A stretch of DNA of 64,000 bases from a bacterium (Candidatus Blackallbacteria) CG13_big_fil_rev_8_21_14_2_50_49_14 (GTDB lineage Bacteria > Cyanobacteriota > Sericytochromatia > UBA7694), in contig PFGG01000041.1 of assembly GCA_002783405.1 (NCBI GenBank), positions 1 to 64,000 on the forward strand. Direction: 5' to 3'. Positions within the stretch are counted from its first letter, which is position 1, and the number at the start of each line of letters is the position of its first letter. Shown here one piece after another: positions 16,068 through 25,209 of the stretch. A program made the translations under genes and the position numbers. The notes beneath the pieces are model-generated. The model worked only from the letters and a program-made list of their open reading frames with translations. It searched no databases and was not told the DNA's origin.

Positions 16068-16100
16068 AAACGCTCTGGCATTTTGCCAGGGCGTTTTTTT
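16068..16100 (+). terminator. Intrinsic terminator of the rpsF operon
   Basis: AAACGC-T-CTGGCA (16068-16080), loop TTT, TGCCAG-G-GCGTTT (16084-16096), with a run of T to 16100. It is strong and correctly placed. Confidence 0.9.
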
Positions 16101-16120
16101 CTTGGAAAAGCTAGTTGAGC

Positions 16121-16354
16121 TTAGTTTTCTTGTGCAATACGTTTCATGGATAGGAACAGATCCTCGACTTTTTTTCTGGCCCATGGGGTTTTTCTCAGAA
16201 ACTTGAGGCTGGATTTGATCGAAGGATCATAATTAAAACATCTGATTTCAATCTGTTGACCCAGTTCCTCCCAACCATAGTGGGCGACCAATTGGTTGAG
16301 AATCATTTCCAAGGTGATTCCATGCAAGGGGTTGTTAATTTGTGTCTCAGACAT
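16121..16354 (-). CDS. VF530-family small protein (DUF2132)
   Basis: This 77-residue protein closely follows the VF530 family: [16 protein letters not shown] near the N-terminus, then [26 protein letters not shown] and a helical end. The family is described as small putative DNA-binding proteins of unknown role. The length is normal. It lies 50 bases before the DUF2339 stop (16405) on the same strand and could share that transcript. Confidence 0.85.
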   Translation of the reverse strand: MSETQINNPLHGITLEMILNQLVAHYGWEELGQQIEIRCFNYDPSIKSSLKFLRKTPWARKKVEDLFLSMKRIAQEN

Positions 16355-16404
16355 GTTTACTCTTTCTCAATGCCAAACTTAATTTTAAATAGACCCATTG
16401 CATT

Positions 16405-19335
16405 CTAAAATATTTCTTTTAGTTTTTCCTGATAGCGGGAGTAAATAAAGGCGACTCCCAAGAGAATGATGCCCAGAACAATAAAAGAAAGCGTTTTAAA
16501 CAGCGGATCCATGCCTGCAATATCTAAAATAAAGACTTTTGCGATACTTAAAAAGAACATAAGAATGCCTTGATAACGGTAGGTTTTGCGGTTTTTAGCA
16601 AAGCCAAAGCCCATCAGTACGACTCCCAGGAGGGCCCAACTGAGGGTGATTTTAAAGCTGTCTAATTGAATGATGAAAAATACAGTGAAGGTTAAGGTGC
16701 CCATTCCGCTGTAAATGGGAAAAAGGTGATTCTCAAAGGGTTGCATGGGAGCCTTTAACTTTTCTTTAAGCGACTCGAATTTCAGCGCGATGCCATGAAA
16801 GAACAGGGCCATCAGAATCAGTGCGATGGGTCTGAATATTTGGGGGGTATCAGCGGTTACGCCCATTCCGCTAAAATCGATCAGCAGTGCTTTGATTAGC
16901 AAAATATAGGAAGCACTGTAAAACCCTACTCTGAGGCTCTTAAACTGTAGATTTTTTTGCATGATGGTAAAAAGAAATACGATTAAACCTAACCAAAGTA
17001 GATTGACCAAATAGACAGAGAATTGAGAGGCCATCCAGGCCAGGGCAAGGTAAATTCCACTGAGTAGATAAAAACTGGCGGACTGTCGATCTAAGAATGC
17101 GATATCGAAATCTCTCTGCTTTTTTAAAGGCTTTTCCTCCAGTATTTCTGCTGATTGAGTATCTGGAGCGCTGACGGCGAAGGCATTCACTTTGTAAAAA
17201 CTCAATCCAATCGCAAACAAAAGGCTTAAGACAACACCGTCTAGATACAGGTTTCCATGTGATAAGCTTTCCTCCATCTGCAGGGGGGTGAAAAAATGAA
17301 AGTGTATAAATTGGATGATGGTTAAAACACCACTTAAATAGGCTACCTGTCTCACCGTTTTAAAGTCGGTCTGTTGATAGGCCCAAAAACTAAGTGCTGC
17401 GGTGAGACATGCACCTGCAAACCCCAAAGTACTTCCTGTCAAACTTTTGTCTAAAAAGATCAACAAGCCGAGAGCAGCTGTCCAGATATAGACACTCGGC
17501 AGGTTTTTTTCCTGTTCTTCCAATAATTCTTGGTGTTTGAATAGAAAATAACCCAGCACAAAAAATGAGCTGATTGTACACAGGGATACAAAATATTGAA
17601 AAGGCGTGATCGGCGCTTCCTGTGAGAAATTGTAGACCAAATCAACCAGGAGTAGTTTACTTGCGATCAGGCCATCAATCGCATAATTTGAATATCGCAG
17701 TGCTTTCATTTTGAAACGATAGGAAGCGATCGTGAGAATGACCGATTCGATTACCCATACCAAGGTGATTACTTCTGCGTTCAAATGCAGAGAAACAGTC
17801 AACGTCAATGCTGCAACGGTCAGGTAAAGATAGGTCGACCGGCACAGCTCTGATTTGCCTTGTTTTGAGGCAAAGTAGAAAAGCGCAGCATAGCACAGGG
17901 TCATGAACAAATAGGGCAAGCCTCTGAAGTTGGGGGTGTTTTGGGCCACAAAATAATAAAGCATAATGGCGGTAAAGACCCCATGCAGCATGGCCAAGAG
18001 AGAGAGATGTTTTTCATCTTTTGAGTTTTCAGACTTCCAAGAGACGAAGCTTTGCCATTGAAAGGCAGTAAAGAAGAGTGTCACCAAGCCCAAAAGTATC
18101 AAGCTGTTTTGAATGTTCTGCTCGGGCAGATTAAAACTCAGAATAACGGAATAGGAAAAGAACCAAAAGACGTTCATCACTTTGAAAACAAGCGTTTTCT
18201 GTTCGGGCAAATTTTGCTTTTGCAGGGAGTAGACGAGGCCCGTATAGAGCAAATTCAAGAAGAGCAGCGAGAGAGCCGCCAAAACAAAAAGTTCTGTATT
18301 TTGCTGATACCAAAAGCCAAAGTATAAATAGGCGACGTTTAATCCTGCCTGGCCGATATCGGTCCAGCGTTTCAGGCTGCTTAGCAGAGCCAATCCAATG
18401 GCCAGCAAGAGGCCATAGACAAGGGTCAGGGTTTCATAGCCATTGCTTAAGAAGGTCGTGGTATACCCCAGAAAAAATGCGCCACTGACAATCACCTTGG
18501 AATTGTGCAGCAGGGCCATGCCGATGGCTCCCAAGACCACCAGACTGAGCAAAATGATATCCCCTAACTCGGATATTCCAATCGCTTGCCGATACGCTTC
18601 AAAATGGTAGGCCGCATAGATCATAAAATACAGAAGGGCAAATCCCCCTCCAATCAGCGTGCGTCCCCAATGAATATATTTCTCCCAGCGTGTGACATAA
18701 TGCCCACCGGCTACAAGCGCGAAGGCAAAAGAGACACCCATGGCGAGTCGCGGCACATAACCAATCCAGTTATTTTTAAAAGCCAATCGCAGCAAAAGGC
18801 CAATTCCCAAGACCAGGGCCACAATACCAATACGTGAAAACCATTTCAAGCCAATATTTTCTTCAAGGCTGGTGGCTGAACGGATCTTTTCTGGACTTTT
18901 CATGGCATGGGTTTCGATGCCCTGTGGTAGCATGGCTTTGAGGGCTTCAGGCGTAAAGCCATCAACCTGATCTGTTACTGCCTCAAGCTGGAGACTGTCG
19001 AGAGCCGTTTCTTCCACACTTTCAAAGGCTGTTTCAAGAATTTCTTGCTGAAATTCTTCAGTTTTGGCTGGGGGTTGATGGGGGGGGCGTTTTGTATGGG
19101 GAGGAAAAGCTTCTGTTTCATTAGGTGAAGCCTCTGTGCTTTGAATCGCAGGGGATTGGCTTACGAGTGGGCGCTTCCATGCCGATTCAGATAATTTGGG
19201 GCTTGTGCGGGTGTGCTTTTCAGTTTGGGCCAAGGCCGTTTCAAGATCACTGACTCTGCGCTCTAATTGAGCATTGCGTTCGAGCAACCACTCTACGTCT
19301 TTTTTTAAGTTTTCAAACAGATAATGTTTAAACAT
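16405..19335 (-). CDS. DUF2339 multi-spanning membrane protein
   Basis: This 976-residue protein has an N-terminal coiled coil (about 5-40), a long polar Pro/Glu/Thr-rich linker (40-155) and then roughly 25 hydrophobic segments to the C-terminus. The start of the membrane part (EENIGLKWFSRIGIVALVLGIG) is the hallmark of DUF2339 proteins. The family has no established function; its tandem helix pairs suggest an envelope or transport role. A run of eight C in mRNA sense (plus strand 19080-19087) encodes Pro-Pro in the linker. The start ATG 19335 has only a weak ribosome-binding site. Confidence 0.85.
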   Translation of the reverse strand: MFKHYLFENLKKDVEWLLERNAQLERRVSDLETALAQTEKHTRTSPKLSESAWKRPLVSQSPAIQSTEASPNETEAFPPHTKRPPHQPPAKTEEFQQEILETAFESVEETALDSLQLEAVTDQVDGFTPEALKAMLPQGIETHAMKSPEKIRSATSLEENIGLKWFSRIGIVALVLGIGLLLRLAFKNNWIGYVPRLAMGVSFAFALVAGGHYVTRWEKYIHWGRTLIGGGFALLYFMIYAAYHFEAYRQAIGISELGDIILLSLVVLGAIGMALLHNSKVIVSGAFFLGYTTTFLSNGYETLTLVYGLLLAIGLALLSSLKRWTDIGQAGLNVAYLYFGFWYQQNTELFVLAALSLLFLNLLYTGLVYSLQKQNLPEQKTLVFKVMNVFWFFSYSVILSFNLPEQNIQNSLILLGLVTLFFTAFQWQSFVSWKSENSKDEKHLSLLAMLHGVFTAIMLYYFVAQNTPNFRGLPYLFMTLCYAALFYFASKQGKSELCRSTYLYLTVAALTLTVSLHLNAEVITLVWVIESVILTIASYRFKMKALRYSNYAIDGLIASKLLLVDLVYNFSQEAPITPFQYFVSLCTISSFFVLGYFLFKHQELLEEQEKNLPSVYIWTAALGLLIFLDKSLTGSTLGFAGACLTAALSFWAYQQTDFKTVRQVAYLSGVLTIIQFIHFHFFTPLQMEESLSHGNLYLDGVVLSLLFAIGLSFYKVNAFAVSAPDTQSAEILEEKPLKKQRDFDIAFLDRQSASFYLLSGIYLALAWMASQFSVYLVNLLWLGLIVFLFTIMQKNLQFKSLRVGFYSASYILLIKALLIDFSGMGVTADTPQIFRPIALILMALFFHGIALKFESLKEKLKAPMQPFENHLFPIYSGMGTLTFTVFFIIQLDSFKITLSWALLGVVLMGFGFAKNRKTYRYQGILMFFLSIAKVFILDIAGMDPLFKTLSFIVLGIILLGVAFIYSRYQEKLKEIF

Positions 19336-19464
19336 GGTTTTTGTTTTGCATTGCCCAATTTCAATTCATTCATCTGCGAACTCGATAAAACTCTAGTTAT
19401 TTCAAGAAAAGAAAGCAAACGGGAAGGTTATTATTTACTGGTCGGTTTGAATAATTTAATTATC

Positions 19465-19998
19465 TTAGCATGTAGAGGTAGAATTTCTGAAATAATCTTC
19501 AGCTAAAATGCTCATCACCACCGCATTGAGATAGTGGCCCTGTTTAAAATAGGCCTGACGCAAACAGCCTTCAACCTGAAAGCCTGTTTTAAGATAAAGC
19601 GTATGGGCTGCCAGATTGTCTTCACGATGTTGAAGGTAAACTCTGTTTAAATGAAGGTCCTCAAAGGCATGTTTTAAACCGAGTCGGGTTGCCAGGGTGC
19701 CATAATTTTTACCTCTGGCCTCAGCTTCACCGATCAAAATACTGAATTCAGCACTGCGGTGAACGGCGTGGATTTGGGTGAGATTGAGGTTGCCAATATG
19801 GGTTTGGGTTTCAGATTCACAAATGGCGAGTCTGACGTTTTGGGCGCGGTTTTGCAGATAAGCTTCAAACCAGGCAGCTTCAGTTTCAGGATTGATATAG
19901 CGAAAAGGTTCCCCCAAGTTTTCAACCAATAGAGGGTCCTGGCGCCAGCGCAAGGTATTTTGAAGGTCGGAGCGGGTCAGTTCGCGAAGAAAAATCAT
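19465..19998 (-). CDS. GNAT-family N-acetyltransferase (RimJ/RimL type)
   Basis: This 177-residue acyl-CoA-dependent N-acyltransferase starts FLRELTRSDLQNTLRWR and contains an acetyl-CoA-binding loop (ARGKNYGTLATRLGLKHAF) and the closing block LYLKTGFQVEGCLRQAYF. It is similar in outline to RimJ/RimL and to PseH-like sugar-amine acetyltransferases. It is the last gene of a five-gene minus-strand operon, overlapping the methyltransferase by 4 bases. In that setting it could acetylate an amine made by the upstream transaminase-like protein, but this is inference. Confidence 0.85.
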   Translation of the reverse strand: MIFLRELTRSDLQNTLRWRQDPLLVENLGEPFRYINPETEAAWFEAYLQNRAQNVRLAICESETQTHIGNLNLTQIHAVHRSAEFSILIGEAEARGKNYGTLATRLGLKHAFEDLHLNRVYLQHREDNLAAHTLYLKTGFQVEGCLRQAYFKQGHYLNAVVMSILAEDYFRNSTSTC

Positions 19999-20732
19999 GG
20001 GGCTTCACAGACCAGAAAAATACTCGCACATTGGGTGGGATGCTCCATCCCCAAGGCAAAACAGGCTTCCATAAAAGCATCTGAAATTAAGTCAGTGCCA
20101 ATCAATCGGTCGAACTGAAAATTGGCGAGGGGTTTATAAAAAATGCCCCCCCTTGCGAGAATCTTCAGCCCTGCTTCGCGTGCATCGTTTTCAAAGGTAT
20201 CGCTGAGATAAACTCTGCGATGCCCATGTTTGAGATCGGCTTCTGATAAATCACACAAATGGCGTAAAATTCCCATTTTTACTGCAATCTGTCGCGAGGG
20301 AGCATTCCCATTGGGTACGATCAGAAAGAGTCTGCCTGTCGGGCTGAGCAAGCTTTTTGCCTTTTCAAGCACAGCAACAGGGTGATCCAGGTGCTCTAAA
20401 ACATGAAGCAGAAAGATCGCATCATACCGCTCTTCGCTTTCAAAGGTTTCAAACAAGGATTGTTTGAAAACCACCGCTTTGCCCACCCGTTGACGTGTGG
20501 CTTCGATAAATTGAGCGGCTGCTTCAACCACTGTCAAATCTGGGTACAGTGCCGCCAATAAACTGGTAAACTCACCATGCATGCACCCCATTTCAAGGGC
20601 TTTTCCTGGCTTCAACCAAGGCTTGAGCGTGCGCAACATATACTGTCGCATTCGCGTATCAAAGGGCGATAAATCATAGTCATCTGCAATTTGATTGAGG
20701 CGTTCAAATTCAAGCTGGTTAAATTCAGGCAT
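19995..20732 (-). CDS. Class I SAM-dependent methyltransferase
   Basis: This 245-residue methyltransferase has motif I at about residues 45-53 (ALEMGCMHG), a post-I acidic residue near 70 and the HVLEHLDHP motif typical of Methyltransf_11/23 proteins such as those in glycan and natural-product clusters. The C-terminal third carries GIFYKPLANFQ, seen in sugar-nucleotide or lipid methyltransferases. It overlaps the GNAT gene by 4 bases and follows the PhyH-like gene by 15 bases. The substrate is unknown. Confidence 0.82.
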   Translation of the reverse strand: MPEFNQLEFERLNQIADDYDLSPFDTRMRQYMLRTLKPWLKPGKALEMGCMHGEFTSLLAALYPDLTVVEAAAQFIEATRQRVGKAVVFKQSLFETFESEERYDAIFLLHVLEHLDHPVAVLEKAKSLLSPTGRLFLIVPNGNAPSRQIAVKMGILRHLCDLSEADLKHGHRRVYLSDTFENDAREAGLKILARGGIFYKPLANFQFDRLIGTDLISDAFMEACFALGMEHPTQCASIFLVCEAP

Positions 20733-20747
20733 GCTTTACTGCTTTCT

Positions 20748-21533
20748 TTAGCCTTGTCCTGGCCGGTAAAATCGAGCTTCGGGGGGCTGGTACCAATCCG
20801 CTAAATTTTGGGGGATTCTTGAATAATAACCCAAAACCTGTTTTAAACGATCTGAAAGTTTGTGCTGCTGTTCTGCGTTATAGGCCGCTAAATAATCAAA
20901 CTGTGGTTTGATAAAGGGAGGGGTGAAGGTCAAGGTCAAGCCCCTTCGATACGAGGGGCTTTGATTTTGACCGGCAGCATGCCAAAGGCGCGAATCAAAA
21001 AGCAAAAGGCTTCCTGCGGGGGCACAGATTTGCTGAGCCTTTGCAAAAAACTCAGCTTCTTGGGGTTTATCAGCGGTTAGGTGAGAGCCTTCCAATAACC
21101 AAGTGGCCCCATTCTCAGGCTTAAAATCGTCTAAAATCACCAAGAGATTGATCATGATATGGAACTGGGGAGTCCATGAGCGTTGATCGCGGTGGATATG
21201 ATGCACATAAGCGGTTTCTGAAGGAGGATTGAGCACCCCCCCATACGAATTGAGAATAAAGGGCCCTGCTAAGAATGCTTGAATTTCAGTTTCAAGATCG
21301 CCGCGCTCCAAAAACATTTTGAAAAGTGGGTCTTGAGCTAAAAGATGGTGAGCTGTTCCTGGCAGGGCAGAGCCTAAATACTTGCTTTGAAGTTCAGAAC
21401 AATGCTCAACCGCTCGTTCGAGTGCTGCACCCAGACCTTGGCACAGATCGGCTGGCAATTTATTTGGACTGAGCCACCAGCCTTTTTGAGCCAGGGCATG
21501 ATGAAAATCAGGGGAGACTTCGCTGGGATTCAA
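20748..21533 (-). CDS. Phytanoyl-CoA dioxygenase-like (PhyH) oxygenase
   Basis: This 261-residue 2-oxoglutarate/Fe(II) oxygenase has its iron ligands H114-x-D116 and H185 in place, and R196 or R197 is suited to bind 2-oxoglutarate. The length fits PhyH. Such enzymes hydroxylate small molecules, lipids or amino acids in biosynthetic clusters. Its start overlaps the FemAB-like gene stop by 4 bases. In this operon it is likely a tailoring hydroxylase; the target is unknown. Confidence 0.82.
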   Translation of the reverse strand: MNPSEVSPDFHHALAQKGWWLSPNKLPADLCQGLGAALERAVEHCSELQSKYLGSALPGTAHHLLAQDPLFKMFLERGDLETEIQAFLAGPFILNSYGGVLNPPSETAYVHHIHRDQRSWTPQFHIMINLLVILDDFKPENGATWLLEGSHLTADKPQEAEFFAKAQQICAPAGSLLLFDSRLWHAAGQNQSPSYRRGLTLTFTPPFIKPQFDYLAAYNAEQQHKLSDRLKQVLGYYSRIPQNLADWYQPPEARFYRPGQG

Positions 21534-22432
21534 AATATTTCTCCTTCTCGGTAAGCAGGAAAATAATTTCCTTGTTTATTCTCAGTCAGAAAGCGGTATT
21601 TTTCTCGATCAAAGATTTTACCACAAAGCCAAACAGGCCATCGGACATTGCTCCAGCCTTGTTTGAAGAACGCCAGTCCATTTTCGCTCTGATTGTACAG
21701 GCCACCGCCTAAATCGAGATGGTGATATCCTTGTTCAGCGAACCAGGCAATGCCTTTTTGATAAAGCAAATAGGCGCAGTAATTTTCGTATCCCAGCTTC
21801 GAACTGGCAGCCAAATGACTATACGCTTTTTTTTGAGCGGGGTCGAGCATCCACAGATGAATTCCCAAGATATCTTGATCTATTCTTGCAAGAAAGGCGA
21901 TCAGGCCTGGGGTTTGTAATAGATTTTGAAAAGCAGTTTTTGAAAACGCTCTCACTCCCTTGATCTGGTGCTTCAGAATCAGGTTTTGGTACAAATCAAA
22001 CCATTCGTTGAGGATTTGCAGAGGCTCCACAAGGACTTCAAAGCTCTGCGTGCGTTCTGCACGGCGGGCATAGTAGCGGTGGTGAGCACTGAATTCAAGT
22101 TTTTGGGTGAGGTCTATTCCATAATGGTGTTTGAAAAGACGAAAGCAATCAGGAAACAAGGGGCCCAACTGCTTTTCTGAATTTGGGTCAAGCGGATCAC
22201 TTACCAAAACCAAAGCTATAAAAGATTCAAGCGTTTGCAATGCTTGCAGATCAGCTTTCAGGTTTTCAGGTTTTAAGGCCTTAAAAAAAGGATAGGATCC
22301 TGTTAAATCAAAACCAAACTGCCGAAAAGTTCGCTTGAATAGCCACCCTTGGGCGTGTTTGAGAAAATGGGCTTCTCCGATTGAATCAAGTGATTTCACA
22401 TAGGCCTCAGCCAGGTAGCCAGACTCAGACAC
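21530..22432 (-). CDS. FemAB-like / GNAT-type acyltransferase
   Basis: This 300-residue protein resembles FemAB-related aminoacyl- or acyl-transferases with a double GNAT fold: YYARRAERTQSFEVLV in the middle, HLAASSKLGYENYCAYLLYQ, then the strand LDLGGG and the end block LAFFKQGW. Relatives use aminoacyl-tRNA or acyl donors to modify peptidoglycan precursors or exported polysaccharide. It overlaps the transaminase-like gene by 8 bases and the PhyH-like gene by 4 bases. No signal peptide is seen, so it is cytoplasmic. Confidence 0.75.
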   Translation of the reverse strand: MSESGYLAEAYVKSLDSIGEAHFLKHAQGWLFKRTFRQFGFDLTGSYPFFKALKPENLKADLQALQTLESFIALVLVSDPLDPNSEKQLGPLFPDCFRLFKHHYGIDLTQKLEFSAHHRYYARRAERTQSFEVLVEPLQILNEWFDLYQNLILKHQIKGVRAFSKTAFQNLLQTPGLIAFLARIDQDILGIHLWMLDPAQKKAYSHLAASSKLGYENYCAYLLYQKGIAWFAEQGYHHLDLGGGLYNQSENGLAFFKQGWSNVRWPVWLCGKIFDREKYRFLTENKQGNYFPAYREGEIF

Positions 22433-23453
22433 TTTTTAAGCTTTTCAATAAGTGTTTGAGCAGGTAGTGCATTTCCTGCTCTTGGTAGCGTTGATCAATC
22501 GGCAGGGTCAGAATCTGTTCAGAGAGCAGGTGTGAATTTTGGAATTCAGACGGGATCCTGTTTTCAAGTCTCCAGTGAACGGGGCAATAGATCTGTGCCT
22601 TTGCCAGAGAGTGCTGGAGTTTATCGCGCTGGGGGGTTTGAATTGGAAAACCCAGCGGAACCGCCTGTTCGGGAAGCTCTTTAAAAACAGCCAAATCAGG
22701 GATTTGGTCGAGCAGATATTTAAAATTTTCGCGTCTGATCCTGGCGATTTCAGAATAATTGACAGCATGGTTTAAAATAGCCCGGCTGTGACTGCTCATG
22801 GCATAGGCTCCGGTTTTTTGTTCGGTTTCAGCCCTTTGGTAGAGGTGAAACCATTCAGCTTGCAATTGGATGTCATGTTTACCTTTGAAATCAAAATCCC
22901 GACGCAGCAGCAAAGCTTTTTGCATTTTAAGCCAAGGCACGGCTGGAGGGGGGGGGAGTTCATTGAATTTTAAGGAGATTCGTGGCCCGGTTAGAACGCC
23001 GCCGTCAGGAATGCCGAGCCATTTTCGTGGGCTGTAGAGGGTATACCCATCAGGAAACAGAGATTTTACAAACAAGCCTTGGGCTGCATCGACAACCATG
23101 CTTGCAGGCGAATCCTGCAAGGCCTGTATAAAAGCTGTTGAGGGGAGCATGCCAAAATAGATGGGGCAGAGCACCAAATCATCTGAGCGCAGCTTTTGTG
23201 TCCAACGCAGATGGACAGGTTTGAGTGTCTGATCGATTTCATAGAAACTTATTTTTACTTGTTCTGAAACTGCGTCAATAAGTTGTGGGCAGATAAAACT
23301 GGGAAGCCAGATGCGCTCAGGTTTTAATGACTGAATCAGGAGATAGAGGGCCGAGCGCGCATTCCAAGTGAACAGAGCAGATTCTGGAAAGGGCCAGTGA
23401 GGTTCGGCTTGAAGGTTGATTTCATGATAGGCAAAGAGTCCACCGAGAAACAT
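22425..23453 (-). CDS. DegT/DnrJ-type PLP-dependent transaminase-like protein
   Basis: This 342-residue fold-type I PLP protein is probably related to DegT/DnrJ/EryC1 sugar aminotransferases. D122 and Q125 in VVDAAQG and the likely Schiff-base K144 in SPRKWLG, followed by a GG, match the family order. It is shorter and more divergent than typical members (about 370 residues), so a non-sugar substrate is possible. It is the first gene of the five-gene operon and is divergent from a lipoprotein gene. A run of nine C in mRNA sense (22948-22956) encodes a Pro run. Confidence 0.72.
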   Translation of the reverse strand: MFLGGLFAYHEINLQAEPHWPFPESALFTWNARSALYLLIQSLKPERIWLPSFICPQLIDAVSEQVKISFYEIDQTLKPVHLRWTQKLRSDDLVLCPIYFGMLPSTAFIQALQDSPASMVVDAAQGLFVKSLFPDGYTLYSPRKWLGIPDGGVLTGPRISLKFNELPPPPAVPWLKMQKALLLRRDFDFKGKHDIQLQAEWFHLYQRAETEQKTGAYAMSSHSRAILNHAVNYSEIARIRRENFKYLLDQIPDLAVFKELPEQAVPLGFPIQTPQRDKLQHSLAKAQIYCPVHWRLENRIPSEFQNSHLLSEQILTLPIDQRYQEQEMHYLLKHLLKSLKSV

Positions 23454-23569
23454 GAATGCGATTGTGCCTCAGTCTTCGAGAATGGCTCTATTATGCCACA
23501 ATCAGCCCAAATTCCCCAGACAATAAATGACTGGGTCTGTGTTATATTGCTCTCAGAGGGGTGTTCACT

Positions 23570-24232
23570 ATGCAATCTGTTTTATCCACTTCAAAATCTT
23601 TTCGTCTGGTCTTATTGCTGGCCATAACAGCCTGCGGGACAGTTCCCAGAATGGATCTTAAAACTTATCAATCTCAGGCAATATTGAAACCTCAAGCCCT
23701 AAAATTGAGTGCAAAAGCCTGGTTGCCAAGGGTACAGGCCGAGGCTTTGAATTGGCAGAAAGATGCCTATTTGACGGGGGTTTATGCTTTTCAATTGTCG
23801 GGAAAGTCATTTCTCAGTTATGAGTTTCAATCGGGGCACTTACCTGAAAAAACTTTGTATATGAAAATGACTGAAGCGGGAGTTTTGAGCCAAACCCTGA
23901 GCCAGACCCAGCAAGTTTCTGAAAGAATTGTTATGGAAAACTGGAAAACTTCTGAACAGGAAGCTTTGGCGCTGGCTCGTACCAAGGGTTTCAACGCATT
24001 GGATGATTTCGGCGTGGGCTTGGGTTCCTGGAAAGGGATGGGCATTGCAAATCCTGGTCTGAAATGGTCAGTTTTATCATTTGCAGATCCCAACACGCAG
24101 TATTATTACGTGATTGATGATCAGACACTTCAAGTTTGGCGTTGTGAGCCGACTTCCCAACCCAATCAAGGCTGTTTGCCAACAGTGAAAAATATCTTTC
24201 TGAGTCTCAGGAATCTCGAAATAAATGGTTGA
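23570..24232 (+). CDS. Putative lipoprotein of unknown function
   Basis: This 220-residue protein has a signal peptide ending in LLAITAC, a good lipobox. The remainder (about 190 residues) looks like a mixed alpha/beta periplasmic domain with no recognised motif. GAGGGG (23555-23560) lies 9 bases before ATG 23570 but directly abuts the GTG at 23561, so I choose 23570. An extended -10 candidate (TGT-TATATT, 23540-23548) is very close to the start. The next gene, a zinc-ribbon membrane protein, overlaps it by 8 bases. Confidence 0.7.
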   Translation: MQSVLSTSKSFRLVLLLAITACGTVPRMDLKTYQSQAILKPQALKLSAKAWLPRVQAEALNWQKDAYLTGVYAFQLSGKSFLSYEFQSGHLPEKTLYMKMTEAGVLSQTLSQTQQVSERIVMENWKTSEQEALALARTKGFNALDDFGVGLGSWKGMGIANPGLKWSVLSFADPNTQYYYVIDDQTLQVWRCEPTSQPNQGCLPTVKNIFLSLRNLEING

Positions 24233-25193
24233 GCATATTCATTGCCCTGCTTGTGGCAGAGAAGAAATGGTGGGTGCAAAATTTTGCAGTTATTGTTTTG
24301 TGGCGATTGAAAGCTCGATGGATTCTGAAGCTCAAAAGCCAGCCTGGCCTGGCGTTCCCAAAGGCTATATCCTTAAGCAGACTCCTGCTGAAATATATTT
24401 GCCGGCCTGGTTACAGATCCCTTTTGGATATGAAGCGCTTTCACCTGTTTTCTGGATTATTCTGCATCTTGTTTTGCTCTTTTTTCTGCTTTTTTCCTTG
24501 TTTGGCCTGATCTCAGCCTCCTTTCCCTATCTTGGGATGCTCTTTTGTCTTGGCGTGGGAGCTGCACTTACCCATCTGTTTTATCAAAAAGCCTATCCAA
24601 AGGTAGCACAGTTTGGTGAGGGGGGCTTTCCCGGGCCTGTGCAAAGAGTCATGGTCTATATCGGGATACTGTATCTTTTGGCTTTTAGTTTACTGTTTAT
24701 TAGCAATGAAAACTATGTTTTGGGTTTGTTTTGTTTTATCGTATTTATTGGGGTTTCAGGTTATTTATTTGGTTTTAAAAAACAGAAGCAGGGTTTTATT
24801 GATGCCTTTAGCGACCTGATTTCAAGTGGTCGCATTCAAAAAAAAGGGATTGAGTCGATTGAATATCTTGCTCTTTGTTTGATTCTGTCTGGAATGCTTT
24901 TTATTCCTTTGCTCTTTTTTGATGCCTTGTTTCCCCTTGCCCAGCCTCAATATCTTGTAAATGTAAGGAATTTAGAGGCCAGAAGCAGTGGCCGTAGCGG
25001 TACTTCATATTACGCGACACTTGTGGGGTGGCACGGGCAATCCCGTTTCATCAAGTTACGGCTTCCTGTGGCGCAATGGAACCAACTGTCAATCGGAGCT
25101 TCCTATCATTTAAAAACCAAGCGTGGCCTCTTGGGGGCAGAACATTTTACGCGTCTGAAGCCTGCCAGACAAGACCGAAAACAGCCACTGTGA
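24225..25193 (+). CDS. Zinc-ribbon membrane protein
   Basis: This 322-residue protein starts with a short zinc ribbon (CPACG at residues 7-11 and CSYC at 22-25). A cytoplasmic linker, about five or six hydrophobic segments between residues 75 and 245 and a soluble beta-rich C-terminal domain (about 250-322) follow. I do not recognise the family. It overlaps the upstream lipoprotein by 8 bases and lies 16 bases from the MscS-like channel gene, so the three form one unit probably concerned with the envelope. Confidence 0.65.
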   Translation: MVEHIHCPACGREEMVGAKFCSYCFVAIESSMDSEAQKPAWPGVPKGYILKQTPAEIYLPAWLQIPFGYEALSPVFWIILHLVLLFFLLFSLFGLISASFPYLGMLFCLGVGAALTHLFYQKAYPKVAQFGEGGFPGPVQRVMVYIGILYLLAFSLLFISNENYVLGLFCFIVFIGVSGYLFGFKKQKQGFIDAFSDLISSGRIQKKGIESIEYLALCLILSGMLFIPLLFFDALFPLAQPQYLVNVRNLEARSSGRSGTSYYATLVGWHGQSRFIKLRLPVAQWNQLSIGASYHLKTKRGLLGAEHFTRLKPARQDRKQPL

Positions 25194-25209
25194 TCAAAGG
25201 ATAAAAAGT

